A stretch of DNA of 64,000 nt from Ga0077555 sp033764055 (GTDB lineage Bacteria > Pseudomonadota > Alphaproteobacteria > Rhizobiales > Hyphomicrobiaceae), in the NCBI GenBank assembly GCA_033764055.1, contig JANRJI010000031.1, positions 61,002 through 125,001 on the forward strand, written 5' to 3'. Made by a program: the position numbers and the translations under genes. Shown one piece after another: positions 18,143-25,831 of the stretch. The notes under the pieces were generated by a model, which saw only the letters and a program-made list of their open reading frames with translations, had not been told where the DNA came from and did no database searches. Positions within the stretch are counted from its first letter, which is position 1. Each line of letters opens with the position of its first letter.

Positions 18143-18619
18143 ATGCGGGCGCTCGTCCTCGTTGTCGTCATGACGGCGACTTTGGTCGTGCCGCTGCCAG
18201 CCCGTACAGTCGAGCCCGACGAGGTGCTGGCCAACCCAGCGCTGGAAGCCCGGGCACGGGCGTTGTCGACGGGGCTCAGGTGTCTCGTCTGCCAGAACCA
18301 GTCGATCGACGATTCCAATGCGCCGCTGGCGCGTGACTTGCGCGTGGTGCTGCGCGAGCGGCTCAAGGCGGGCGACAGCGACGAGCAGGTCAAGGCGTAT
18401 CTCGTCCAGCGCTACGGCGAGTTCGTCCTGCTGAAGCCACCCGTGTCGCCGGCCACTCTGATGTTGTGGGGCGCCCCTGTAGCCCTTCTACTCATCGCCC
18501 TGGGGCTCGCCGTTCGCGCTGTGCGAACCCCACCTCGCACCGGCCGGCCAGACGAGGCGCCACTCACCACCGACGAGGCCCGACGGCTGGACGAGATCCT
18601 GAAGCGCGACGGACAATGA
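18143..18619 (+). CDS. ccmH: Cytochrome c maturation protein CcmH
   Basis: A 158-residue CcmH/CycL protein: signal peptide, periplasmic thioredoxin-like three-helix domain with the apocytochrome-reducing LRCLVCQNQS motif (Cys47, Cys50), and one C-terminal membrane segment (ATLMLWGAPVALLLIALGLA). It keeps apocytochrome c thiols reduced for heme ligation by CcmF. Normally it ends a ccmIEFH operon, but here no other ccm gene is in sight. The ATG at 18143 gives a good signal peptide though its ribosome binding site is weak; in-frame TTG codons at 18086 and 18101 are alternatives. Confidence 0.88.
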   Translation: MRALVLVVVMTATLVVPLPARTVEPDEVLANPALEARARALSTGLRCLVCQNQSIDDSNAPLARDLRVVLRERLKAGDSDEQVKAYLVQRYGEFVLLKPPVSPATLMLWGAPVALLLIALGLAVRAVRTPPRTGRPDEAPLTTDEARRLDEILKRDGQ

Positions 18620-18652
18620 TCGCCATTGCCGCGCACCCCCGCACGGCGGAGC

Positions 18653-19804
18653 TCATTCTCGCTGTGCAAATCCGAAGGCCGTGACGAAGCCCAGCGTGAG
18701 CATGACGGCTGCCGAGACGGCGATCGTTTGTGCTGCGCCGACCGTGGCAATGCCGACGTGATAGAGCACCGGGCCCATCGCCTGCCCCAGGAAAAAGCTG
18801 AAGGCATGCAGCGCAACGGAAGCGCCACGTGCTTGCGGGGCCAGCTCGGTCACCTGGGTCTGGATCGAGTTGTGGATCATGTAGAAGCCGAAGCCCACCG
18901 CGACGAAAGCGGCGACCTTCGGCGGCCACTGGTGCAATAGGGCGAGCGCCACCAGCCCCGTTGCGCAGACGACCCCGCCGAGCCGGATCAACCAGAGATA
19001 GCCGATGCGCCGGAGCATGGCGCGCACCGCCAGCGTGTAGAGAATGCCGCCAATCGCCATGCCCGAGATGACGAAGCCGGCCTCGCGGATGCTGCCGATG
19101 CCCTCCGCCTCGAGCATGGCGGCGAGGAATGGCAGGATGCCGAAGATCGCCATGCCCTCCACGAAAACGGCGCCATAACAGACGATCGCGCGCGGATTGG
19201 CGAGAACGCGGCCATAGTTGCCGATCATGGTCGCGACCGTGAAGCGCGTCCGGCGCGCCGCCGGGTTCGGCGGCAGCCCGCGCAGGGTTGCAGCCAGCGC
19301 CACGAGGCTCGCGAGGCATGTCAGCGCGAGCACGACCCGCCAGCTCGTCGTGCTGGCGATGAGGCCGGCGCCGATCGCGCCGGTCAGTTGCCCGGTCAGG
19401 ATGGCCGAAAGCACGCGGGAAAGTGCCACTTGACGGCTCGCCATGTCGAAGCGGTCACCGACCATGGCGAAGCAGAGCGGCACGATGCCGCCCGACGCGA
19501 AGCCCGTCAGGATGCGCGCCGTAAACAGGATCTCCATCGAGGGTGCGAGCGCCGCTGCGGCCGAGCCGAGGGTCAGGAGGGCGAGGCAGATCTTGATCAT
19601 CCGCGCCTTGCCGATGGCGTCGCCGAGCGGGCCGAGAATCGGCTGGCCGAGCGCGCAGGGAAAGGCGAAGGCAGTTGCCAGCAGTGCCGCCGTTCCGATG
19701 TCGCTCGAAAGGTCGCGGGCGAGCTCCGGCACCAGCGGATCGAGAATGCGGATGGCGAGCGAGCTCGAGAAGGCCGCGAGCGCGAGCAGGGCGAGAATGG
19801 GCAT
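18653..19804 (-). CDS. MFS transporter (DHA1-like)
   Basis: A roughly 383-residue integral membrane protein with about twelve hydrophobic segments. The major-facilitator loop motif appears as GPLGDAIGKARM after the second segment, and the remainder is typical of drug:H+ antiporter-1 family exporters. The ATG at 19804 begins right before the first membrane segment; an in-frame GTG at 19888 would add 28 residues, and neither has a strong ribosome binding site. It converges with ccmH across a 33-base gap. The substrate cannot be predicted. Confidence 0.85.
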   Translation of the reverse strand: MPILALLALAAFSSSLAIRILDPLVPELARDLSSDIGTAALLATAFAFPCALGQPILGPLGDAIGKARMIKICLALLTLGSAAAALAPSMEILFTARILTGFASGGIVPLCFAMVGDRFDMASRQVALSRVLSAILTGQLTGAIGAGLIASTTSWRVVLALTCLASLVALAATLRGLPPNPAARRTRFTVATMIGNYGRVLANPRAIVCYGAVFVEGMAIFGILPFLAAMLEAEGIGSIREAGFVISGMAIGGILYTLAVRAMLRRIGYLWLIRLGGVVCATGLVALALLHQWPPKVAAFVAVGFGFYMIHNSIQTQVTELAPQARGASVALHAFSFFLGQAMGPVLYHVGIATVGAAQTIAVSAAVMLTLGFVTAFGFAQRE

Positions 19805-19906
19805 GAGCGGTGCGGGGCCGATCCGGGGCTGAGCGATGAGGGGCTGGAATCGGTCCGGTTGCAGGCAGCGTTCCGGCGATGCGAGCACGCTCGACTGGCG
19901 GCCAAC

Positions 19907-20935
19907 CTACCGGTTCGTCAGCTTCAGCTCGATGCGGCGGTTGCGCCGCAGGACCTCGTCGGTGTTGCCGGCTTCGAGCGGCGCGAACTCGCCGTAGCCG
20001 GCGGCGACGAGGCGGTTGGGGGCGACGCCGCGGCTGATCAGGTATTTCACCACCGAGATGGCACGGGCCGAGGACAGCTCCCAGTTGGAGGGGAACTCGC
20101 GGCTCTGGATCGGACGCGCGTCCGTGTGCCCGTCCACCTGCAACACCCAGTCGACCTCCGCCGGGATCTGCCGCTCGACCTCGATGATGGCCTGGGCCAG
20201 CTGATCGATCGCGGCGAGCCCTTCGACGGTCATCTGTGCCTGGCCGGACGGAAACAGCACCTCCGACTGGAAGACGAAGCGGTCGCCGACAACGCGAATG
20301 TCCTTGCGGCCCTTGAGCAGCTCGCGCAAACGGCCGAAGAAGTCCGAGCGGTAGCGTTGCAGCTCCTGCACCTGGCGTGCGAGCACGAGATTGAGCCGGG
20401 CGCCGAGATCCGAGATGCGCGCCTGGGCATCCTGGTCCTTGGCTTCGGCCGCCTGCAGCGCCTCGTTCAGCGCGGCAATCTGGCGCCTGAGAGCCAGCAG
20501 CTGCTGGTTGAGGAGGTCCACCTTGGCGAGCGCGTCGCTCGACACCGCCTTCTGGTCCTCAAGCTCCTTCGAAAGCGCCGCGACCCGGCCCTCCGCGGCG
20601 CCGAGCCGCTGATCACCCATACCGGCAAGTCCGGTCAGACGCTCCTTCTCGCTCTCGAGGGATGCGAGCGAGGCCTTCAGCGATGCCAGCTCGTCCTCGA
20701 GCGACTTGCCCTTGCCCTTCTCCAGCGAGAGCAGGCTCGTCAGCTCGGCAATCTGACGGGTCAGGCGCTTCAGCGCACTGTCCTTGCCGGACGCCTCCTG
20801 CCCGACGAAGTACTGGGAGATCATGAAGATCGACATCAGGAAGGTGACGGTCAGCAGCAGCGTCGACAGCACGTCGACGTAGCCCGGCCAGAACTCGCCG
20901 TGATCGCCGCCGCGCCGGCCTCGCCCGCGTGCCAT
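19907..20935 (-). CDS. MotB-like OmpA-domain peptidoglycan-binding protein
   Basis: A 342-residue protein with a short basic N terminus, one membrane helix (about residues 20-44, GYVDVLSTLLLTVTFLMSIFMI), a long coiled coil (about 55-185) and a C-terminal OmpA/MotB domain with VDGHTDARPI and the RNRRIELKL end. The Asp in the membrane helix (YVDVLS) is where MotB and ExbD/TolR carry the proton-binding residue. It starts 3 bases after the MotA-like gene, so the two should form an energised stator-like complex. No flagellar genes lie nearby. Confidence 0.82.
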   Translation of the reverse strand: MARGRGRRGGDHGEFWPGYVDVLSTLLLTVTFLMSIFMISQYFVGQEASGKDSALKRLTRQIAELTSLLSLEKGKGKSLEDELASLKASLASLESEKERLTGLAGMGDQRLGAAEGRVAALSKELEDQKAVSSDALAKVDLLNQQLLALRRQIAALNEALQAAEAKDQDAQARISDLGARLNLVLARQVQELQRYRSDFFGRLRELLKGRKDIRVVGDRFVFQSEVLFPSGQAQMTVEGLAAIDQLAQAIIEVERQIPAEVDWVLQVDGHTDARPIQSREFPSNWELSSARAISVVKYLISRGVAPNRLVAAGYGEFAPLEAGNTDEVLRRNRRIELKLTNR

Positions 20936-20938
20936 GCG

Positions 20939-21981
20939 TCAGGCCCCCTTGCGCATGCTCTGGGCGAGATCCTTCAGCACTCCGGCAACCTCGGTCTGGC
21001 GCGAGGCCTGCTCGTCGATCCACTCACGCACGACCTTCTGCTCGGCGCGCATCTGTCGGACGAGCTGATCGACGCCCTGAGCCAGCTCCTTCACGGGCTC
21101 GCCCGCAGCCGCAGCGGCGGCCCCGCCGGGCGCGACCGACTGCAGCCGGTCGGCAAGCTCGGTCACGGCCCGCTGCATGTCGTAGACCGCCACCTGCAGC
21201 TGCCGGGCCGCGAGATCGCCCGTAGCCATGCCGGCGGCCGGCGAGAGATCGGTGATGCCCGACAGCCACTCCTCGAGCTCGTTGTAGAAGCGGTTGTGGG
21301 CGTGGTTGGCCTGGAGCTCGAGGAAGCCGAGGACCAGCGAGCCCGACAGTCCCAGCAATGAGGCCGAGAACGCCGTGCCCATTCCTTTCAGCGGCGCGGC
21401 CAAACCGTTCTTCAGCTCCTCGAACACCAGCACGCTGTCGGTCTTGCGCGTGTCGAGCGTGTTGATCGCGGCCCCCACGGACTGAATGGTCTCGAGCAGG
21501 CCCAGAAGGTGCCGAGCAATCCGAGGAAAACCAGCAGGCCCACGAGATAGCGGCCGGTTTCGCGGGATTCGTCGAGCCGACCGCCGATCGAATCCATGAT
21601 CGAGCGCATGGAGGTCGCCGACAGCATCAGCTGCCCCGTGCGGTCGCGCAACATGGTCGCCATCGGTGCCAGCAGCACCGGCTTGTGAGCAATGGCAAGA
21701 CCCGGGTCCGCGATGCGGAAGGCGTTGACCCACTTGACCTCCGGGTAGAGGCGGATCACCTGGCCGAACGCACGCAGGATGCCGATCAGCAGCACGGCCG
21801 CGATCAGGCCATTGAGCGCAGGATTGTTCCAGAATGCCTCTGCCAGCTGCTTGGCGATGATGGCGGCGAGAAAGCAGACGAGGACGAGGAAGATCAACAT
21901 GCCGCGCAAGAAGCCGCCCGGCGTGTTGAGCGTGCGCGCAAAGGGACGTGTCAAGCCTTCGGTCGATCGAGCCCTCGCCAT
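20939..21981 (-). pseudogene. MotA/TolQ-like proton channel, single-base frameshift
   Basis: The reading frame is split. From the ATG at 21981 (GGAGGAAAG upstream) one frame encodes membrane segments FLRGMLIFLVLVCFLAAII and onward to VGLLVFLGLLGTFW. It then runs out of register, and the natural continuation GLLETIQSVGAAINTL resumes in another frame to a stop at 20939. Restoring one G in the G-run (plus-strand CCC at 21501-21503 to CCCC) rejoins TFW-GLLET and gives about 347 residues. The join lies in a conserved membrane helix. It may be a real inactivating mutation or a base-calling error in a homopolymer. The C terminus carries a long helical region. Confidence 0.78.
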
Positions 21982-22087
21982 CGGACGCTTTCCTCCGCTC
22001 GGCTCCGTCTGCGCTGGAACACACCCTAATCGGCGATCATGGCAAGACAAGCTCGAGCCGGTGCCGAATGCCCTCGGCCGCCCCGGC

Positions 22088-22891
22088 TCAGCCTTTCGCC
22101 GGCACCTCCGGCTTCAAGAGCGCCAGCATCTGCTTCTGGATGTACGAATTGCCGGCGAGCACGCCGCCCGAGTCGAACATGCTCGCGCCACCGTCGAGAT
22201 CCGACACGAAGCCGCCCGCCTCGCGCACCATCAGGATGCCCGCCGCCATGTCCCACGGTTTGATATCGTGCTCCCAGTAGGCGTCGAAGCGGCCGGCCGC
22301 GACCCAGGCGAGGTCGAGCGCCGCGGCGCCGTAGCGGCGCACGCCGGCCACCTGCCCCATGACCGTCTCGCACTCCTGGAGAAAGCGCTTGTGGCCGGCG
22401 CGGCCGCGGTGGGGAATGCCGGTGACGACGACACAATCCCCGAGCGTCCGTCGGCTGGCGACGCGCAGGCGGCGGTCGTTGACGAAGGCGCCTTTGCCCT
22501 TCTCAGCCGTGAAAAGCTCGTTGCTTGCGGGATTGTAGATCACGCCCGCCACCAACTCGCCCGAGCGCTCGAGACCGACAGAGATGGCGAAATGGGGGAT
22601 GCCGTGCAGGAAATTGGTCGTGCCGTCGAGCGGATCGACGATCCAGCGATGCGTCTTGTCAGGACCCTCGACCTCGCCCCGCTCCTCCATCAGGAAGCCG
22701 TAGCCGTGACGGGCTTTCTTCAGCTCGTTGAAGAGGATGTCCTCGGCCTTGTGGTCGGCAGCCGAGACGAAGTTGGCGGGCCCCTTGACGGAGACCTGCA
22801 GCTGCTCGACCTCACCGAAGTCGCGTGCCAAGCTGCGCCCTGCCTTGCGGACGGCCGAGACCATCACGTTCATCAGCGCCGACGCGGGCAT
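22088..22891 (-). CDS. Inositol monophosphatase family protein
   Basis: A 267-residue Mg-dependent phosphatase of the IMPase/SuhB family, hydrolysing inositol 1-phosphate or similar sugar phosphates. Motifs present are the EE metal site in FLMEERGE, the central WIVDPLDGTTNF and the C-terminal WEHDIKPWDMAAG, so all metal ligands are intact. The ATG at 22891 has AGAGG upstream and gives the normal MPASALMNVMVSAVRKAG start; the longer open frame adds unrelated sequence. It is followed about 107 bases later by the MotA-like gene. Confidence 0.92.
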   Translation of the reverse strand: MPASALMNVMVSAVRKAGRSLARDFGEVEQLQVSVKGPANFVSAADHKAEDILFNELKKARHGYGFLMEERGEVEGPDKTHRWIVDPLDGTTNFLHGIPHFAISVGLERSGELVAGVIYNPASNELFTAEKGKGAFVNDRRLRVASRRTLGDCVVVTGIPHRGRAGHKRFLQECETVMGQVAGVRRYGAAALDLAWVAAGRFDAYWEHDIKPWDMAAGILMVREAGGFVSDLDGGASMFDSGGVLAGNSYIQKQMLALLKPEVPAKG

Positions 22892-23016
22892 GGAGCCTCT
22901 CAAAAAGCGATGGACATGCCCGTCTGGGCGGCCCGTGCGTTGCACGAGCCCTCCCCTAGCGGCTTCAACCGATGCTGGCAAGGGAACGGATGTTGCGCTG
23001 CGTCCTGCAGCGTTCG

Positions 23017-23799
23017 TCACCTATCACGGCGCAGCCGCATGGCGAAGCCCTGTGCCGAGCCCTCCAGGCCGGGCTTCAAGGTCAGGTCGTCGCCATAATC
23101 CCCACCGTTCTGCGAGCGGTAGGGGATCGGTGCCTCGGTCCAGAGCGACCCGAGGCGCGCAGCAAGCTTGGTCTCGAGCTGCGCGTAGGCATCCGGCCCG
23201 ACCTGGTTCGCGTCATTGATGACGTGCGGGCGCAGCGGCGCCACCCCCGTGTACCAGAGTATGCCGTAGGTGACGGGGAACAGCAGATCGTTGATGTCGC
23301 CCGCGGCCCCTCGCGGGCCGAGCGCCGCGGCCGATCCACCGGCGCTGACGATCACCAGGCCGCGCTTGCCCTTGAGGTTTCCGTCGCCGTAGCGGCGCGA
23401 GCGCCCCGCCTGTGTCGGATCCGGAACCCGATAGGCCCAGCCGGCCGCCAGCACCCGGTCGAACCAGCCCTTCAGAATGGCGGGCACCGAGAACCACCAG
23501 AGCGGGAACTGGAGGATGATGGCGTCGGCCCACATCAGCTTTTCCTGCTCGGCCGAGATATCGGGTGTCTGCGTCCCGTTGCGGAACCCCTGCAGGGACG
23601 AGGACGCGTAGGTCAGCCGGCTGCCGGGCTCGAAGTCTCTGAAATCGTCGGCATCGGCCACGGCCTTCCAGCGCATGGCATAGAGATCGGACTGGCGCAC
23701 CTCGTGGCCGGAGGCGGTCAGCGTGCGCACGCCGAAGTCTCGCAGTGCGCCATTGAGCGAGCGCGGCTCGGGGTGCGCGAAAACCCACAGGACCTTCAT
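23017..23799 (-). CDS. NAD(P)H:quinone oxidoreductase, flavodoxin-like fold
   Basis: A 260-residue flavoprotein of the NQO1/MdaB/KefF group. The N terminus KVLWVFAHPEPRSLNGALRD binds FMN/FAD phosphate, and the stretch DAIILQFPLWWFSVPAILKGWFDRV is the family signature around the isoalloxazine ring. Members carry out two-electron reduction of quinones, avoiding semiquinone radicals. The ATG at 23799 has GGAGCAA upstream. It is divergent from the TauD-type dioxygenase, with 194 bases between them. Confidence 0.88.
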   Translation of the reverse strand: MKVLWVFAHPEPRSLNGALRDFGVRTLTASGHEVRQSDLYAMRWKAVADADDFRDFEPGSRLTYASSSLQGFRNGTQTPDISAEQEKLMWADAIILQFPLWWFSVPAILKGWFDRVLAAGWAYRVPDPTQAGRSRRYGDGNLKGKRGLVIVSAGGSAAALGPRGAAGDINDLLFPVTYGILWYTGVAPLRPHVINDANQVGPDAYAQLETKLAARLGSLWTEAPIPYRSQNGGDYGDDLTLKPGLEGSAQGFAMRLRRDR

Positions 23800-23993
23800 C
23801 TATTGCTCCGTGCCTCGGATGGTGTGACAACCGAGCATGGACGAGGCGGTCCGACAAGCCAGCACATCACCGAAGACATTCGGTAGGGCTCGGGCAGCGC
23901 AAGGGCACATTGACACCGGCTGTGCCCTTCCCATGCTGCTCCCGGCTGCTAATCTGATCCTCGAGCGGCATCGAGGACCCGGCGGAGGATTCC

Positions 23994-24872
23994 ATGAAAG
24001 AAAGCCTGAGGCGCGGCCCGCGCTACAAGCACGCTGGCATCGACGGCGCCCCGTACGAGACCATCACGGTCGACAAGCTGACGCCAGTGATCGGAGCCGA
24101 GATCGGCGGCGTCGATCTGGCGCGTCCCCTGTCGAACCTACAGCAGGACGAGATCCACCGGGCGCTGGCCGAGAATCTCGTCATCTTCTTCCGGAATCAG
24201 GAGATCACGCCGGAGCAGCATCTCGCCTTCGGCCGGCTGTTCGGCGACCTGATGATCCATCCCGCGGCCCCGCACATCAATGGATACCCGGAGTTGCTGA
24301 AGATCTACGCCGACAAGGACAGCCCGCGCGCCAACGGAGAGAGCTGGCACTCGGACGTTTCCTGCGAGCCCCAGCCTCCGATGGGCTCGATCCTGCACAT
24401 CTGGCAATGCCCGCCAAAGGGCGGCGACACACTGTTCGCCAGCATGTACGCGGCCTACGAAGCGCTGTCGGAGCGCATGAAGTCCTATCTCGACGGTCTC
24501 GTCGCCATACATGACGGCGAGCACGTCTACCGGGGCACCTATGCCAACTATGGCGTCCAGGACAAGCCGAGCTACCCGCGCTCGGAGCATCCCGTCGTGC
24601 GCACGCATCCGATCACCGGCCTCAAGTGCCTCTTCGTCAATCGGGGATTCACGACGCGCATCCTCGGCATTCCGCTCGACGAGAGCGACGCCATCCTCGG
24701 CTACCTCTTCGACCACGCCGCAAACCCGTTGTTCCAGTGCCGGTTCCGCTGGCAGCCGAACTCGATGGCGTTCTGGGACAACCGCTGCGTGCAGCACCGC
24801 GCCATGTGGGACTACTGGCCGCACACGCGGGCGGGCGCTCGTGTCACCGTGAAGGGCGAGCGCCCGGTGTAG
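23994..24872 (+). CDS. TauD/TfdA-family 2-oxoglutarate-dependent dioxygenase
   Basis: A 292-residue Fe(II)/2-oxoglutarate oxygenase. The 2-His-1-carboxylate facial triad is visible as WHSD (His119, Asp121) and the distal QHRAMWDY (His268); Arg279 is placed to bind 2-oxoglutarate. The N-terminal GAEIGGVDLARPL is typical of the family, which hydroxylates taurine, alkyl sulfates, phenoxyacetates and other substrates. The ATG at 23994 has GGCGGAGGA upstream. No sulfonate transporter is adjacent, so the substrate is open. Confidence 0.9.
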   Translation: MKESLRRGPRYKHAGIDGAPYETITVDKLTPVIGAEIGGVDLARPLSNLQQDEIHRALAENLVIFFRNQEITPEQHLAFGRLFGDLMIHPAAPHINGYPELLKIYADKDSPRANGESWHSDVSCEPQPPMGSILHIWQCPPKGGDTLFASMYAAYEALSERMKSYLDGLVAIHDGEHVYRGTYANYGVQDKPSYPRSEHPVVRTHPITGLKCLFVNRGFTTRILGIPLDESDAILGYLFDHAANPLFQCRFRWQPNSMAFWDNRCVQHRAMWDYWPHTRAGARVTVKGERPV

Positions 24873-24979
24873 GACTGTCGGGTTCGGGGGTGGCTTGGCC
24901 GCCTTCGCGGCAAGTTGGCTCGCGCTAAGCCCGCCGGCGCATCGTCCGAGCAGGACGCGAGACGAGGGACCAGGTGACC

Positions 24980-25729
24980 ATGGCTGATGGTGACGCCGCG
25001 GGGAGAGAGCGCCCCGTCGTGCTTGTGCACAGCTCCGACCTCCATATCGACAACGAGGTGAGGTTCGGCGAGTACCACGGGCTCGACGGACTGAGGTACG
25101 TCCTCAAGGCCGCCGAGGCCGTCCGCGCGGACGTCGTGCTGCTGGCCGGCGACACGTTCGACAATGGCCGCGTCCAGGAAAGCGTCGCACGCCAGGCTGG
25201 CGAGATCCTCGCCGAGGCGAGCATGCCGGTCGTGCTGCTGCCCGGAAACCACGACCCCGCGCTGCCCGAGGGCATCTTCCACCGCTCGGGCATCCTGGGC
25301 CTGCCGCAGGCGCTCGTGATCGGCCATACCCATCCCGAGAGCATTCATTTCGAGAGCCTGGACCTCGAGATCCTGGGGCGTCCGCACCGCAGCTATAACG
25401 ATATGCCGCCATTGCCTCCGGTCACGCCGCGGCGCAGCCGCTGGCAGGTGGTGATCGCGCACGGCCACTACGTCCCACCGGACGAGTGGGACGAGCAGGC
25501 GCATCGCTCCTGGCGGTTCGGCGAGGCCGAGCTCGGTGCCATGAGCGTCGACTATATCGCCCTCGGCCACTGGGATCGCCACGAGGCTGTGGGAGACGGC
25601 CGCGTGCCGGCCTACTACTCGGGCGCCCCCGACCTCGTGCAGACGGTCAATGTCGTCAGGCTCGACCCCGCGACCGGCGTCTCGGTCGCACGCCACCCGC
25701 TCGGCATGCCATTCAAGCCGCGATGGTGA
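24980..25729 (+). CDS. Calcineurin-like metallophosphoesterase
   Basis: A 249-residue phosphoesterase with the dinuclear-metal motif series of the SbcD/Mre11-like group: SDLH (Asp20, His22), GDTFD (Asp58), GNHD (Asn90, His91), then AHGHY and ALGHWD. It lacks the capping domain of SbcD nucleases, and no sbcC ATPase is adjacent, so it is probably a stand-alone phosphodiesterase or nuclease. The start is ATG 24980; a GTG six bases upstream is in frame. It follows the TauD gene by 107 bases on the same strand. Confidence 0.85.
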   Translation: MADGDAAGRERPVVLVHSSDLHIDNEVRFGEYHGLDGLRYVLKAAEAVRADVVLLAGDTFDNGRVQESVARQAGEILAEASMPVVLLPGNHDPALPEGIFHRSGILGLPQALVIGHTHPESIHFESLDLEILGRPHRSYNDMPPLPPVTPRRSRWQVVIAHGHYVPPDEWDEQAHRSWRFGEAELGAMSVDYIALGHWDRHEAVGDGRVPAYYSGAPDLVQTVNVVRLDPATGVSVARHPLGMPFKPRW

Positions 25730-25831
25730 GACCCGCCGACTGGCGCGGCGAGTCCGCTCCCGACGCTGCGCCCGGACATCTTGCGCACGCTGGCCGGCGA
25801 ATTCCTTCCCAGGCCGGCGTGCTGCGTCCCG

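Noticed and set aside
19388..21361. 657-codon plus-strand frame opposite the MFS and MotB-like genes
   Set aside because: It runs antisense across two well-supported genes and its translation is Arg/Glu/Gln-rich low complexity.
19907..21981. Zorya-type defence system
   Set aside because: Only stator-like genes are present; flanking genes are an MFS protein and an inositol monophosphatase, with no helicase or nuclease effector.
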